Source: Bradyrhizobium sp. DOA9
GTDB taxonomy: Bacteria > Pseudomonadota > Alphaproteobacteria > Rhizobiales > Xanthobacteraceae
Reading direction: 5' to 3'
DNA: 64,000 nt
Assembly: GCF_000617845.2 (NCBI RefSeq)
Contig: NZ_DF820425.1
Span: forward strand, 4,081,725 to 4,145,724
The position numbers were made by a program, and so were the translations under genes. Positions within the stretch are counted from its first letter, which is position 1, and each line of letters starts with the position of its first letter. Shown here one piece after another: positions 50,282-60,671 of the stretch. The notes under the pieces are model-generated. The model was not told the origin of the DNA. It saw only the letters and a program-made list of their open reading frames with translations, and did no database searches.

Positions 50282-50599
50282 TCAGCGCTGACAGGTGATT
50301 GCGACATATTCGTCGCAACGGCCATGGGAGCAGTTTGTGCCGGTTTTGGGGACGGAGCCGGTAATTTCGTCGGGATCGACCCGGCGATAGCTCGATGCCT
50401 TCGCAAAATCTCGTGACTGGCAATAGGTGCGGGCGGCGGAGGCGCCGCACGTGTCGCCCTTGTTGTGGCTCTTGTTGTCGCCCTTGTTGTCGCTCTTGGC
50501 CGGGCACTGGTCGGCGATGATGAAGACACGGGTCTCGGCGCACGCCTGAGGTGCTGCAAGGAGCGAGGCGCCGAAAATGAGCGCGAGCAGGGATCGCAT
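50282..50599 (-). CDS. small exported cysteine-rich hypothetical protein
   Basis: A 105-residue protein, MRSLLALIFGASLLAAPQAC as signal peptide, then a short DNKGDNKSHNKGD repeat and several cysteines (DQCPAKS, GDTCGAS, TYCQSRDF, TNCSHGRCDEYVAITC). The cysteines suggest disulfides in the periplasm. The ATG at 50599 was chosen because the signal peptide begins there. It is on the same strand as the DUF2865 gene with about 140 bases between them. No family recognised. Confidence 0.6.
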   Translation of the reverse strand: MRSLLALIFGASLLAAPQACAETRVFIIADQCPAKSDNKGDNKSHNKGDTCGASAARTYCQSRDFAKASSYRRVDPDEITGSVPKTGTNCSHGRCDEYVAITCQR

Positions 50600-50890
50600 G
50601 AAAATACCGGGGGCAAAAAAATTCGGGAACCGCGGGTTCCAGAATGGCCTCAAATGGTTAGGGGATCATGAACCCCCCGGGGCGGGCCGGTCCTTTGCGG
50701 AGGCAAAAGCGGCATTTTCGCGGCCCTTGACGGCGGGGCCCGTGCTGGCCCATATGTGGCCGCATGAACGGTCTCCTCGCCATTTGCGCCATTTGCCGCG
50801 AGATTACGAGCTAGCGATTCGCTGGCTGGAGCCGTCTTTTCTCAAACACATTGAGAGCCTTGGACGCCCGGCCGAGAGGGATGGGTTGTC
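50600..50890. other. divergent promoter region, small protein / cysS
   Basis: About 290 bases between the small exported protein gene (minus) and cysS (plus). Only short shadow frames. It should hold both promoters; no T-box, riboswitch or repeat was recognised. Confidence 0.4.
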
Positions 50891-52269
<1,379 letters not shown>

Positions 52270-52273
<4 letters not shown>

Positions 52274-52383
52274 AGCGGCCCGACACGCCATTTCCGCGCC
52301 ACTGGCTCTATTACATCGCGCTGAAGATCGCGCTGCTCGCCGGCGCCGTGGCGATCGCGCTCAAGCTCTATGGGATGTGGTGA
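52270..52383 (+). CDS. very small single-helix membrane protein
   Basis: A 37-residue frame whose ATG overlaps the cysS stop (ATGA). It reads MKRPDTPFPRHWLYYIALKI, then ALLAGAVAIALKLYGMW: a basic N-terminus followed by one membrane helix with an Ala/Leu-rich core. The positive-inside start, overlap and intact frame suggest a real translationally coupled gene. No function is known. It ends five bases before the ATG of the GNAT gene. Confidence 0.65.
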
Positions 52384-52388
52384 GGACG

Positions 52389-52880
52389 ATGGGACAGACT
52401 TTGCCAAAGCCCGCGCTCAGGCCCTTCCTGCCGGCGGATGTGCCGGTCCTCGCCGCGATCTTCGCCGCCAGCATCGAGCAATTGACCGGCGACGATTACA
52501 GCGAGGCGCAGCAGGAAGCCTGGATGTCGGCGGCCGAGGACGAGGAGTTCGGCAAGCGGCTCGCCTCCGACCTGACGCTGATCGCAACGCTCGAGGGCTC
52601 GCCCGTCGGCTTCGCCTCGCTGCGCGGCACCGATCACATCCGGATGCTCTATGTGCATCCGGCCGTCGCGGGGCAAGGCATCGCGACCATGCTGGTCGAC
52701 GCATTGGAGAAGCTCGCCGGCGGCCGCGGCGCCAAGAGCCTCTCGGTCGACGCCAGCGATACCGCAGAGGGGTTCTTCGCCAAGCGCGGCTACGCCGCCC
52801 AGCAGCGCAACAGCGTCACGATCAATGACGAATGGCTCGCCAACACCACCATGAAAAAGACGCTCGGAGCGGAGCAATGA
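52389..52880 (+). CDS. GNAT family N-acetyltransferase
   Basis: A 163-residue acetyl-CoA-dependent acyltransferase. MGQTLPKPALRPFLPADVPV begins the fold, and VHPAVAGQGIATMLVDALEK contains the acetyl-CoA-binding Q/RxxGxG/A signature (GQGIAT); LSVDASDTAEGFFAKRGYAA is the C-terminal strand-helix. Substrate unknown. Its stop overlaps the cimA ATG by four bases, so cysS, the tiny protein, this enzyme and cimA are coupled. Confidence 0.88.
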   Translation: MGQTLPKPALRPFLPADVPVLAAIFAASIEQLTGDDYSEAQQEAWMSAAEDEEFGKRLASDLTLIATLEGSPVGFASLRGTDHIRMLYVHPAVAGQGIATMLVDALEKLAGGRGAKSLSVDASDTAEGFFAKRGYAAQQRNSVTINDEWLANTTMKKTLGAEQ

Positions 52881-54475
52881 GCAAGCAGCGTCTCTATCTG
52901 TTCGACACCACGCTGCGCGACGGGGCGCAGACCAACGGCGTCGACTTCACGCTGGCCGACAAGCAGGTCATCGCGGCGATGCTCGACGATCTCGGCATCG
53001 ACTATGTCGAGGGCGGCTATCCCGGTGCCAACCCGCTCGACAGCGAATTCTTTGCGACCAAGCCGAAGCTCAATCAAGCGCGCTTCACCGCCTTCGGCAT
53101 GACGCGGCGGGCAGGCCGGTCGGTGTCTAACGATCCGGGCGTCGCGGGCCTTTTGGAAGCAAAGGCTGACGCGATCTGCTTCGTGGCGAAGTCGTCGGCC
53201 TATCAGGTGCGCGTCGCGCTGGAGACGACGAAGGAAGAAAACCTCGCCTCGATCCGTGACAGCGTCGCGGCCGCGAAGGCCGCCGGCCGCGAGGTGATGC
53301 TCGACTGCGAGCACTTCTTCGACGGTTACAAGGAAGATGCGAGCTTCGCGCTGGCCTGCGCCAAGGCCGCCTATGAGGCCGGCGCGCGCTGGGTGGTGCT
53401 GTGCGACACCAATGGCGGCACCATGCCCGATGAGGTCGAGGCCATTGTCAGAGAGGTGACCAGGCACATCCCCGGCGATCACGTCGGCATCCACGCCCAT
53501 AACGACACCGAGCAGGCGGTGGCGAATTCGCTCGCCGCGGTGCGTGCCGGCGCGCGGCAGATCCAGGGCACGCTGAACGGGCTCGGCGAGCGCTGCGGCA
53601 ACGCCAATCTCTGCTCGCTGATCCCGACCCTGAAGCTGAAGACGGGTTTTGCCGACGCTTTCGAGATCGGCGTCACCACCGAGAAGTTGGCGACGCTGGT
53701 CAAGGTGTCGCGCACGCTCGACGACATGCTCAACCGCGTGCCGAACCGGCATGCGGCTTATGTCGGCGAGAGCGCCTTCGTCACCAAGACCGGCATCCAT
53801 GCCTCCGCGGTGCTGAAGGATCCGCAGACCTACGAGCACGTGTTGCCGGAGCTGGTCGGCAATCACCGCAAGGTGCTGGTGTCCGACCAGGCCGGGCGCT
53901 CCAACGTCATCGCCGAGCTCGACCGCGCCGGCATCCCTTACGAGAAGAGCGATCCGAAGCTGACGCGGCTCGTCGAGGAATTGAAAGAGCGCGAGGCGGC
54001 CGGCTATGCCTACGAATCCGCCAACGCCTCGTTCGACCTGCTGGCGCGCCGCACGCTCGGCAAGGTGCCGCATTATTTCGAGGTCGAGCAGTTCGACGTC
54101 AACGTCGAGCAGCGCTACAACGCGCTCGGCGAGCGCGTCACGGTGGCACTCGCTGTGGTCAAGGTCGACGTCGCCGGCGAGCATCTGATCTCGGCGGCCG
54201 AAGGCAACGGCCCCGTCAACGCGCTCGACGTCGCCCTGCGCAAGGACCTCGGCAAGTACCAGAAATTCATCGAGGGCCTGACGCTGATCGACTATCGCGT
54301 CCGTATCCTCAATGGCGGCACCGGCGCGGTCACGCGCGTGCTGATCGAGAGCGAGGACGAGACCGGCGATCGCTGGACCACGGTCGGCGTGTCCCCGAAC
54401 ATCATCGACGCCTCGTTCCAGGCGCTGATGGATTCGGTGATCTACAAGCTCGTGAAGTCGGGCGCGCCGGCGTAG
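52877..54475 (+). CDS. cimA: citramalate synthase
   Basis: A 532-residue enzyme of the isopropylmalate synthase family that condenses pyruvate and acetyl-CoA to (R)-citramalate, a route to isoleucine without threonine. Motifs: DTTLRDGAQTNGVDFT, VEGGYPGANPLDSEFF, VVLCDTNGGTMPDEVE, VGIHAHNDTEQAVANSLAAV (HxHND) and GTLNGLGERCGNANLCSLIP. The C-terminal regulatory domain (GKVPHYFEVEQFDVNVEQRY) is present, so feedback control is likely. The ATG at 52877 overlaps the upstream stop. Confidence 0.92.
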   Translation: MSKQRLYLFDTTLRDGAQTNGVDFTLADKQVIAAMLDDLGIDYVEGGYPGANPLDSEFFATKPKLNQARFTAFGMTRRAGRSVSNDPGVAGLLEAKADAICFVAKSSAYQVRVALETTKEENLASIRDSVAAAKAAGREVMLDCEHFFDGYKEDASFALACAKAAYEAGARWVVLCDTNGGTMPDEVEAIVREVTRHIPGDHVGIHAHNDTEQAVANSLAAVRAGARQIQGTLNGLGERCGNANLCSLIPTLKLKTGFADAFEIGVTTEKLATLVKVSRTLDDMLNRVPNRHAAYVGESAFVTKTGIHASAVLKDPQTYEHVLPELVGNHRKVLVSDQAGRSNVIAELDRAGIPYEKSDPKLTRLVEELKEREAAGYAYESANASFDLLARRTLGKVPHYFEVEQFDVNVEQRYNALGERVTVALAVVKVDVAGEHLISAAEGNGPVNALDVALRKDLGKYQKFIEGLTLIDYRVRILNGGTGAVTRVLIESEDETGDRWTTVGVSPNIIDASFQALMDSVIYKLVKSGAPA

Positions 54476-54495
54476 GCGGGCGCGACCACAAACAC

Positions 54496-54582
54496 CGTCA
54501 TTGCGAGGAGCGAAGCGACGAAGCAATCCAGACTGTCTCCGCGGATGCATTCTGGATTGCTTCGCTTCGCTCGCAATGACGG
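54496..54582. repeat. intergenic palindromic repeat (CGTCATTGCGAG ... CTCGCAATGACG)
   Basis: CGTCATTGCGAG (from 54496) pairs with CTCGCAATGACG (to 54582), with GAAGCAATCCAGA and TCTGGATTGCTTCG as a second complementary pair inside. This is a well-known dispersed palindromic element of bradyrhizobia and relatives. It lies between cimA and the VOC gene. Confidence 0.7.
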
Positions 54583-54600
54583 CGGAGGAGGAGCACGGCC

Positions 54601-54978
54601 ATGATCGACCACATCTCCGTCGGCGTCAGCGATCTCGATCGCGCTGCAAAATTCTACGAAGCCGTGCTCGCCGCCCTCGGCCTCACGCGCCTCGTCATAC
54701 GGCCGCGGACGGTCGGGTTCGGCAAGGCCTATCCGGAGTTCTGGATCAATTTGCGCGAGGGCATGCCGCGTGTCGCGCCGGAGAGCGGCGTGCACATCTG
54801 CCTGCGGGCGAAAACAACGGCGGAGGTCGATGCGTTTCACGCAGCTGCGTTGTCCGCTGGCGGCGCCTCCGACGGCGCACCGGGCCTTCGCCCGCACGAT
54901 CGCGTGCGCTATTACGCCGCCTTCGTCACCGATCCCGACGGTAACCGGATCGAGGCGGTGACGTTTCCGCAGGAATAG
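54601..54978 (+). CDS. VOC/glyoxalase family protein
   Basis: A 125-residue single-domain protein. MIDHISVGVSDLDRAAKFYE opens the fold with its metal-binding His, RYYAAFVTDPDGNRIEAVTF closes it with the Glu ligand, and GVHICLRAKTTAEVDAFHAA lies between. It belongs to the small bleomycin-resistance/glyoxalase group; the substrate is unknown. The ATG is preceded by GGAGGAGGAGC. It is convergent with the LOG gene, with only four bases between their ends. Confidence 0.85.
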   Translation: MIDHISVGVSDLDRAAKFYEAVLAALGLTRLVIRPRTVGFGKAYPEFWINLREGMPRVAPESGVHICLRAKTTAEVDAFHAAALSAGGASDGAPGLRPHDRVRYYAAFVTDPDGNRIEAVTFPQE

Positions 54979-54982
54979 CGCC

Positions 54983-55597
54983 CTACAGGCGCCGGGCCAC
55001 GTCGGGCGCGAGATCGCGCTGGTCGTCGGGAATCTGCGCCGCCGCGGCGCGCAGCCGTGGGATGATCTCCTCGACCTTGTCCGCTTTCAGGATATCGACG
55101 GTGAGGCCGGCGCGGATGAACTGGGTCTGCCGCATGTGGGCGACCAGGGAGAACAGCGGCTCCCAGAAGCCGTCGACATTGGCGAGCAGCACGGGCTTGG
55201 CGTGACGGCCGAGCTGCTGCCAGGTCAGCTGCTCCACCAGCTCCTCCAGCGTGCCGAGCCCGCCGGGCAAGGCCACGAACGCGTCGGAGCGTTCGAACAT
55301 CAGCCGCTTGCGCTCGTGCATGTCGGGCGTGACGACCATCTCCTGCACGCGCGTCAGCGCGTTCTCGCGCATCCGCAGGAAGTCGGGGATGATGCCGGTG
55401 ACCATGCCACCGTGATCGAGCACGGAGGTTGCGACCGCCCCCATCAGGCCGAGCGAGCCGCCGCCGTAGACGAGGCGGATCTTGCTTTCGGCCAGGGCTT
55501 TGCCGAGCGCTTTCGCCGCTTCGATGAAGTTGGGATTTGTTCCAGGGCCGGAGCCGCAATAGACACAGACGGTTTTGATCGTGCTCATTGGTGCCAT
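54983..55597 (-). CDS. LOG family protein (cytokinin riboside 5'-monophosphate phosphoribohydrolase-like)
   Basis: A 204-residue nucleosidase-fold protein. VCVYCGSGPGTNPNFIEAAK begins it, VYGGGSLGLMGAVATSVLDH follows, and the family motif PGGLGTLEELVEQLTWQQLG (PGGxGTxxE) is complete. LOG enzymes release free bases from nucleoside monophosphates; in plants they make active cytokinin, in bacteria the role is usually in nucleotide salvage. Full length. The LOG start at 55597 faces the Atm1 gene. Confidence 0.9.
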   Translation of the reverse strand: MAPMSTIKTVCVYCGSGPGTNPNFIEAAKALGKALAESKIRLVYGGGSLGLMGAVATSVLDHGGMVTGIIPDFLRMRENALTRVQEMVVTPDMHERKRLMFERSDAFVALPGGLGTLEELVEQLTWQQLGRHAKPVLLANVDGFWEPLFSLVAHMRQTQFIRAGLTVDILKADKVEEIIPRLRAAAAQIPDDQRDLAPDVARRL

Positions 55598-55789
55598 GAT
55601 GCATTGCAGCGAAGTGGCGTCAAGCCCAAACGGTGATTCGATACTTCCCGGAATTTACCGGTAAATGGCGACAAACAATCCAGGATTCGCCATCTGGCGG
55701 GGTGCGCGGGCATCGGGAAGGCTCTATATGACGGGCGAAAATCGTCAATCGCAGTTGCGCCCGCATCCGGCGGGCTTTCAGGCTTCTTG

Positions 55790-57748
55790 ATGGACCAACC
55801 TCAATCGTTCGACGGCGCCGACGTTCCTGATCCTCCTCCGGCAGGACCGCAGGCCGGGGCCACGCTGATGGGCACGCTGGCACATCTGTGGCCCTACATC
55901 TGGCCGGGCGATCGTTTCGACCTGAAGATGCGGGTGGTCTGGTCGCTGGTGCTGCTGCTCGCCGCCAAGCTGATCACGCTCGCGGTGCCGTTCAGCTTCA
56001 AATGGGCGACGGACGCGCTGACCGGCGCCAACACCGCGCCGGTCGCGGCCGACAATTGGCAGCTCTGGGTGATCGCCTCGCCCCTGCTGCTGACCGCGAG
56101 CTACGGCGTGATGCGCATCCTGATGGCGGTGCTGACGCAATGGCGCGACGGCATCTTCGCCCGCGTCGCCATGCATGCGGTGCGCAAGCTCGCGACCCTC
56201 ACCTTCATCCACATGCACGAGCTGTCGCTGCGCTTTCACCTCGAGCGCAAGACCGGCGGCCTGACGCGCGTGCTCGAGCGCGGCCGCGAGGGCATCGAGG
56301 TCATCGTGCGCATGGTGATCCTGCAGCTGATCCCGACCATCGTCGAGGTCTCGCTGCTGCTGGCGGTGCTGCTCTGGCAATTCGACTGGCGTTACGTGGT
56401 CGCCACCCTGATCACGGTCACGCTCTACATGTACTACACCTACGTCGCGACCGAGTGGCGGATCGGCATCCGGCGCAAGATGAACGATTCCGACACCGAG
56501 GCGAACACCAAGGCGATCGACTCGCTGCTCAACTACGAGACCGTGAAGTATTTCGGCGCCGAGGCGCGCGAAGCGCAACGCTATGACAAATCGGTCGCGC
56601 GCTACGAGGAGTCCAGTGTCCACGCCTATACCTCGCTCGCCGTGCTCAACACCGGACAAGCCGTGATCTTCACGCTGGGCCTGACCGCGACCATGCTGAT
56701 GTGCGCGATCGGCGTGCGCAACGGCACCAACACGGTCGGCGACTTCGTGCTGGTCAACGCCATGATGATCCAGCTCTACCAGCCCCTGAACTTCATGGGC
56801 ATGGTCTATCGCGAGATCAAGCAGGCGATCATCGACATCGAGAAGATGTTCGGCGTGCTCGGCCGCGAGGCCGAGATCAAGGATGCACCTGGCGCGAAGC
56901 CGCTGGTCATCTCCGCCGGCACGGTGCGCTTCGAGGACGTGCGCTTTGCCTATGAGCCGGCGCGCCCGATCCTGAAGGGCATCAGCTTCGAGGTGCCGGC
57001 CGGCAAGACCGTTGCCATCGTCGGTCCCTCCGGCGCCGGCAAATCGACCATCTCGCGGCTGCTGTTTCGCCTCTATGACATTTCCGGCGGCAGGATCCTG
57101 ATCGACGGCCAGGACATCCGCGAGGTCACGCAGGCCAGCTTGCGCGCATCGATCGGCATGGTGCCGCAGGACACCGTGCTGTTCAACGACACCATCCGCT
57201 ACAACATCCGCTACGGCCGCTGGGACGCGACCGATGCCGAGGTCGAGGAGGCGGCGCGCCTCGCGCAGATCGACCACTTCATCCGCATGGCGCCGAAGGG
57301 CTACGAGACCCAGGTCGGCGAGCGCGGCCTGAAGCTGTCGGGCGGCGAGAAGCAGCGCGTGGCGATCGCGCGCACGGTGCTGAAGGCGCCGCCGATCCTG
57401 GTGCTCGACGAGGCGACCTCGGCGCTCGATACCCACACCGAGCACGAGATCCAGGGGGCGCTCGACCGCGTGGCGAAGAACCGCACCTCGCTGGTGATCG
57501 CGCACCGGCTTTCCACCATCGTCGGCGCCGACGAGATCATCGTGCTCGACCAGGGCCGCATCGCCGAGCGCGGCACTCACGCGAGCCTGCTCGCGCAGGG
57601 CGGGCTCTATGCCAGCATGTGGAACAGGCAGCGCGAGGCCGAGGCGGCCCGCGAGAAGCTGGCCAAGATGGCCGACACCAATGCCGCCCCCAACCGGGAG
57701 CCACCGCCGGTCGACGATAGCCTGACAACGCCCGCGGCGGCGGAGTGA
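55790..57748 (+). CDS. Atm1-type ABC half-transporter (heavy-metal/glutathione exporter)
   Basis: A 652-residue exporter half with fused membrane and ATPase domains. Six membrane helices (about residues 45-330) of the Atm1/HMT1 type, including KFFGAEAREAQRYDKSVARY-like VKYFGAEAREAQRYDKSVAR, precede Walker A (GPSGAGKSTISRLL), LSGGEKQRVAIARTVLK, Walker B (ILVLDEATSALD) and the His-switch IAHRLSTIVGADEI. Bacterial Atm1 exports glutathione-bound metals or persulfides. The ATG at 55790 follows a possible TTG by one codon. It precedes psd and pssA. Confidence 0.92.
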   Translation: MDQPQSFDGADVPDPPPAGPQAGATLMGTLAHLWPYIWPGDRFDLKMRVVWSLVLLLAAKLITLAVPFSFKWATDALTGANTAPVAADNWQLWVIASPLLLTASYGVMRILMAVLTQWRDGIFARVAMHAVRKLATLTFIHMHELSLRFHLERKTGGLTRVLERGREGIEVIVRMVILQLIPTIVEVSLLLAVLLWQFDWRYVVATLITVTLYMYYTYVATEWRIGIRRKMNDSDTEANTKAIDSLLNYETVKYFGAEAREAQRYDKSVARYEESSVHAYTSLAVLNTGQAVIFTLGLTATMLMCAIGVRNGTNTVGDFVLVNAMMIQLYQPLNFMGMVYREIKQAIIDIEKMFGVLGREAEIKDAPGAKPLVISAGTVRFEDVRFAYEPARPILKGISFEVPAGKTVAIVGPSGAGKSTISRLLFRLYDISGGRILIDGQDIREVTQASLRASIGMVPQDTVLFNDTIRYNIRYGRWDATDAEVEEAARLAQIDHFIRMAPKGYETQVGERGLKLSGGEKQRVAIARTVLKAPPILVLDEATSALDTHTEHEIQGALDRVAKNRTSLVIAHRLSTIVGADEIIVLDQGRIAERGTHASLLAQGGLYASMWNRQREAEAAREKLAKMADTNAAPNREPPPVDDSLTTPAAAE

Positions 57749-57842
57749 CCTTGTCTCCGGTCCCAAGTCTGGCCTAAACAAAGTCTGGCCTAAACAAGCC
57801 CGCGCGACGTCCCCGTGGCATCAACCCCGACCGGCAAAAGCA

Positions 57843-58541
57843 ATGTCCATTCTCGATTCGATCCAGCGTCAGATTCCGCCGATCCACAAGGAGGGCTATC
57901 CCTTCATCGGCGCCTTTGCGCTGGCGAGCCTGCTCCTGTTCTGGCTGTGGTCGCCGCTGGGGTGGATCGGCACGATCCTGACGGTGTGGTGCGCGCTGTT
58001 CTTCCGCGATCCCGTCCGCGTGACGCCGGTGCGCGAGGGCCTCGTGGTGTCTCCGGCCGACGGGCGCGTCTCGATGATCACCATGGCATTGCCCCCGGCC
58101 GAGCTCGGGCTCGGCGACCGGCCGCTGCCGCGCGTCTCGATCTTCATGAGCGTGTTCAACTGCCACGTGAACCGCGCGCCCGTGGCGGGCAGGGTGGACC
58201 GCATCGCCTACCGGCCCGGCCTCTTCATCAACGCCGAGCTCGACAAGGCGAGCGAGGACAACGAGCGCAACTCGCTGGTGATCACGACGCCGACGGCGCG
58301 GATCGGCGTGGTCCAGATCGCCGGCCTCGTCGCCAAGCGCATCGTCTGCTTCGTTCGGGAGGGGCAGGCGATCGGCGCGGGCGAGCGCTTCGGCCTGATC
58401 CGCTTCGGCTCGCGCCTCGACGTCTACCTGCCCGTGGGCACCAAGGCGCTGGTCTCGGAAGGGCAGACCGCGATCGCCGGAGAGACGATCTTGGCGGACC
58501 TCGCCGGAGACGATCCCGATCGCACTTTCCGTGCCAATTAA
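57843..58541 (+). CDS. psd: phosphatidylserine decarboxylase proenzyme (short, PSD-A type)
   Basis: A 232-residue membrane-associated enzyme that makes phosphatidylethanolamine. An N-terminal membrane hairpin (YPFIGAFALASLLLFWLWSP) precedes EGLVVSPADGRVSMITMALP and FMSVFNCHVNRAPVAGRVDR; the self-cleavage site is the Gly-Ser of LIRFGSRLDVYLPVGTKALV, whose Ser becomes the pyruvoyl group. Short length is normal for the rhizobial/archaeal form. It starts 95 bases after the Atm1 gene and is followed by pssA, its substrate-producing partner. Confidence 0.95.
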   Translation: MSILDSIQRQIPPIHKEGYPFIGAFALASLLLFWLWSPLGWIGTILTVWCALFFRDPVRVTPVREGLVVSPADGRVSMITMALPPAELGLGDRPLPRVSIFMSVFNCHVNRAPVAGRVDRIAYRPGLFINAELDKASEDNERNSLVITTPTARIGVVQIAGLVAKRIVCFVREGQAIGAGERFGLIRFGSRLDVYLPVGTKALVSEGQTAIAGETILADLAGDDPDRTFRAN

Positions 58542-58627
58542 CCAATAGTCGGCCCTCGCAGGCGTTCCGCCGCAATGGCGGAGGGGGATGCGGCTTGCTA
58601 TATCTCGCCTTGAGGTGAGGACGAGCC

Positions 58628-59509
58628 ATGACGCCCTATGATTTCAAGGACCCCGATACGCGCCGCCGGCGGTTCCGGCCGATTCCGGTGCGGATGCTGG
58701 TGCCCAACGTCATCACGCTGCTGGCGATCTGCGCCGGCCTGACCTCGATCCGGCTGTCGATCGAGGGACACATTTCGCTTGCCGTCTACGCCATCGTGTT
58801 CGCGGCCGCGCTCGACGGCATCGACGGCCGCATCGCGCGCATGATCAAGGGGCAGTCCAAGTTCGGCGCCGAGCTCGACAGCCTCGCCGACTTCGTCAAT
58901 TTCGGCGTGGCGCCCGGCCTGATGCTGTATTTCTGGCAGCTGCACGAGCTCGGCAATGCCGGCTGGATCGCCGCCATGGTGTTCGCGATCTCCGGCGGCC
59001 TGCGGCTCGCGCGCTTCAACGCCACCATGGACGATCCGAACAAGCCGGCCTTCGCCGCCAATTTCTTCACCGGGGTGCCGGCGCCCGCCGGCGCGATCAC
59101 CGTGCTGCTGCCGATCTATGTCGCGTTCCTCGATCTCGGCCGCACACCTGCGGCGGTGACCGCGGCCTACACCCTCCTGATCGCCTTCCTGATGGTGTCG
59201 CGCCTGCCGGTGTTCTCCGGCAAGACCAAGCGCATGCGCGTGCCGCCCGAGCTGGTGCTGCCGGCGTTCGTCGCCGTGATAGTCTTCATCGCGCTCCTGA
59301 TCGCCTATCCCTGGCACGTGCTGTCGATCGGCACGGTGCTGTATCTTCTCGCGCTGCCGCTCGGCTACAAATCCTACCGCGACCAGGCGCGGTCGCTGGA
59401 AGCGGCTGCGCCTGTGGACGGCGAAATCTCGTCACCGCCCTCGGCGCCGACGCTGTCGAACCTGTCTGAGCCGCCGCAGGATGACGACCGGCCCGGACGG
59501 CTGCACTGA
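58628..59509 (+). CDS. pssA: CDP-diacylglycerol--serine O-phosphatidyltransferase
   Basis: A 293-residue inner-membrane enzyme with about eight helices. The CDP-alcohol phosphotransferase motif DGIDGRIARMIKGQSKFGAE with LDSLADFVNFGVAPGLMLYF gives the D-G-x2-A-R-x8-G-x3-D-x3-D pattern. It makes phosphatidylserine, the substrate of Psd just upstream, so psd-pssA is a functional pair. The tail after about residue 255 is soluble and acidic. Start at ATG 58628 with TGAGGACG upstream. Confidence 0.95.
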   Translation: MTPYDFKDPDTRRRRFRPIPVRMLVPNVITLLAICAGLTSIRLSIEGHISLAVYAIVFAAALDGIDGRIARMIKGQSKFGAELDSLADFVNFGVAPGLMLYFWQLHELGNAGWIAAMVFAISGGLRLARFNATMDDPNKPAFAANFFTGVPAPAGAITVLLPIYVAFLDLGRTPAAVTAAYTLLIAFLMVSRLPVFSGKTKRMRVPPELVLPAFVAVIVFIALLIAYPWHVLSIGTVLYLLALPLGYKSYRDQARSLEAAAPVDGEISSPPSAPTLSNLSEPPQDDDRPGRLH

Positions 59510-59623
59510 GTTACGGATATCTGCCATGAAGGCGCGCCGAGTTGGGTAGAGGCCCGATCTCGGCTATATCGCCCAGTGCCGGCGGCATCGCGTCAATCAG
59601 CCGCCAATCTGGGAGAGAACGCC

Positions 59624-60343
59624 GTGACCAATTCCGCGACCGGGCCGCTGCCCGCTTCCGTCCTCGAAGCGCTGGGCTGCTACGACACGCCGACGATCTG
59701 CAATGCCATGGAGATCGTGGCGCCCGAGCGGCGGCTGATCGGCTACACCACCAAGCAGCTGGTCTGCCCGTTTCCCGACCTGCCGCCGATCGTCGGTTAC
59801 GCCCGCACGGTGACGATCCGCTCGGTGCTGAAATCGTCGCTTCCGGCCGAGGAGCAGTCCAGGCGCCGCATCGAATATTACGAATATGTCGGCACCGGCC
59901 ACGGTCCGCGCATCTCGGTGATCCAGGACATCGACGGCCCCGACGTCGGCTATGGCGCGTTCTGGGGCGAGGTGCAGAGCAACGTGCACAAGGCGCTCGG
60001 CTGCCTCGGCGTCATCACCGACGGCTCGATCCGCGACATCCCGCAATGGGCCCCGGGCTTCCAGGCGCTGGCCGGCTCGATCGGCCCGTCGCACGCCTGG
60101 GTGCACGCGGAAAGCTTCGGCGGCGAGGTGCGCGTCGCCGGCATGACCGTGAAGTCGGATGATCTCATCCACGCCGACCGGCATGGCGCCATCGTGATTC
60201 CGCTCGAAATTGCCGCAAAGTTGCCGGAGGCCGCCGAACTGTGCGGCCGCCGCGAGACGCCGATCCTGGAGATCGCCCGCGGCCCCGACTTCTCGCTCGA
60301 GAAGCTGAAGGCCGCGCTGAAGCGCTCGGCGGAGATCCATTGA
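59624..60343 (+). CDS. RraA family protein (HMG aldolase / RNase-E inhibitor fold)
   Basis: A 239-residue member of the RraA-like fold. TPTICNAMEIVAPERRLIGY, GYARTVTIRSVLKSS and GALGVITDGSIRDIPQ-like LGCLGVITDGSIRDIPQWAP match; HADRHGAIVIPLEIAAKLPE carries the conserved phosphate/substrate site, with DRHG in place of the more usual DxDGV. The family covers 4-hydroxy-4-methyl-2-oxoglutarate aldolases and oxaloacetate decarboxylases. The GTG at 59624 was chosen because GGGAGAGAACGCC precedes it; the frame is open further upstream. Substrate unknown. Confidence 0.82.
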   Translation: MTNSATGPLPASVLEALGCYDTPTICNAMEIVAPERRLIGYTTKQLVCPFPDLPPIVGYARTVTIRSVLKSSLPAEEQSRRRIEYYEYVGTGHGPRISVIQDIDGPDVGYGAFWGEVQSNVHKALGCLGVITDGSIRDIPQWAPGFQALAGSIGPSHAWVHAESFGGEVRVAGMTVKSDDLIHADRHGAIVIPLEIAAKLPEAAELCGRRETPILEIARGPDFSLEKLKAALKRSAEIH

Positions 60344-60353
60344 CGGTTGGAAT

Positions 60354-60671
60354 CTACGGCCGCGGCGACGGCCGGAGGCCGCCTTGCTCGGTCAGAAGCA
60401 GGGCGGCCTGATCCGGTTCCCCGAGCACCGCGGCGGCGCATCCGATCAGGGTGAAGCCGCCGGCAAGGTCCCAAAGCGTGATGTCGTCCGCGCTGGCCGT
60501 GCTGTGCATCAACCGCGCTGCGAGCACGGCGAAGCCGGCCTCGACAAAGAGCAGCACGCTGAACGCCGGAAGCACGAGCTCCGGCTCCAGCAGGTGGAAC
60601 GCCAGCGCCGCGGGCAGCGCCGTGAGAAGGCTGAACAGCGTCAACATCGCGATGGCTCCGCGATCGGCCAC
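60354..60671 (-). CDS. small hypothetical membrane protein
   Basis: A 105-residue protein with three hydrophobic segments (AMLTLFSLLTALPAALAFHL, ELVLPAFSVLLFVEAGFAVL, TLWDLAGGFTLIGCAAAVLG) and a short hydrophilic C-terminus. The ATG at 60647, eight codons in, is an alternative start. Convergent with the RraA-like gene, 10 bases apart. No named family recognised. Confidence 0.6.
   Translation of the reverse strand: MADRGAIAMLTLFSLLTALPAALAFHLLEPELVLPAFSVLLFVEAGFAVLAARLMHSTASADDITLWDLAGGFTLIGCAAAVLGEPDQAALLLTEQGGLRPSPRP

Noticed and set aside
55778..57781. 667-residue minus-strand frame over the Atm1-like ABC gene
   Set aside because: Antisense shadow of an ABC transporter with all Walker motifs; no recognisable domain in the minus frame.
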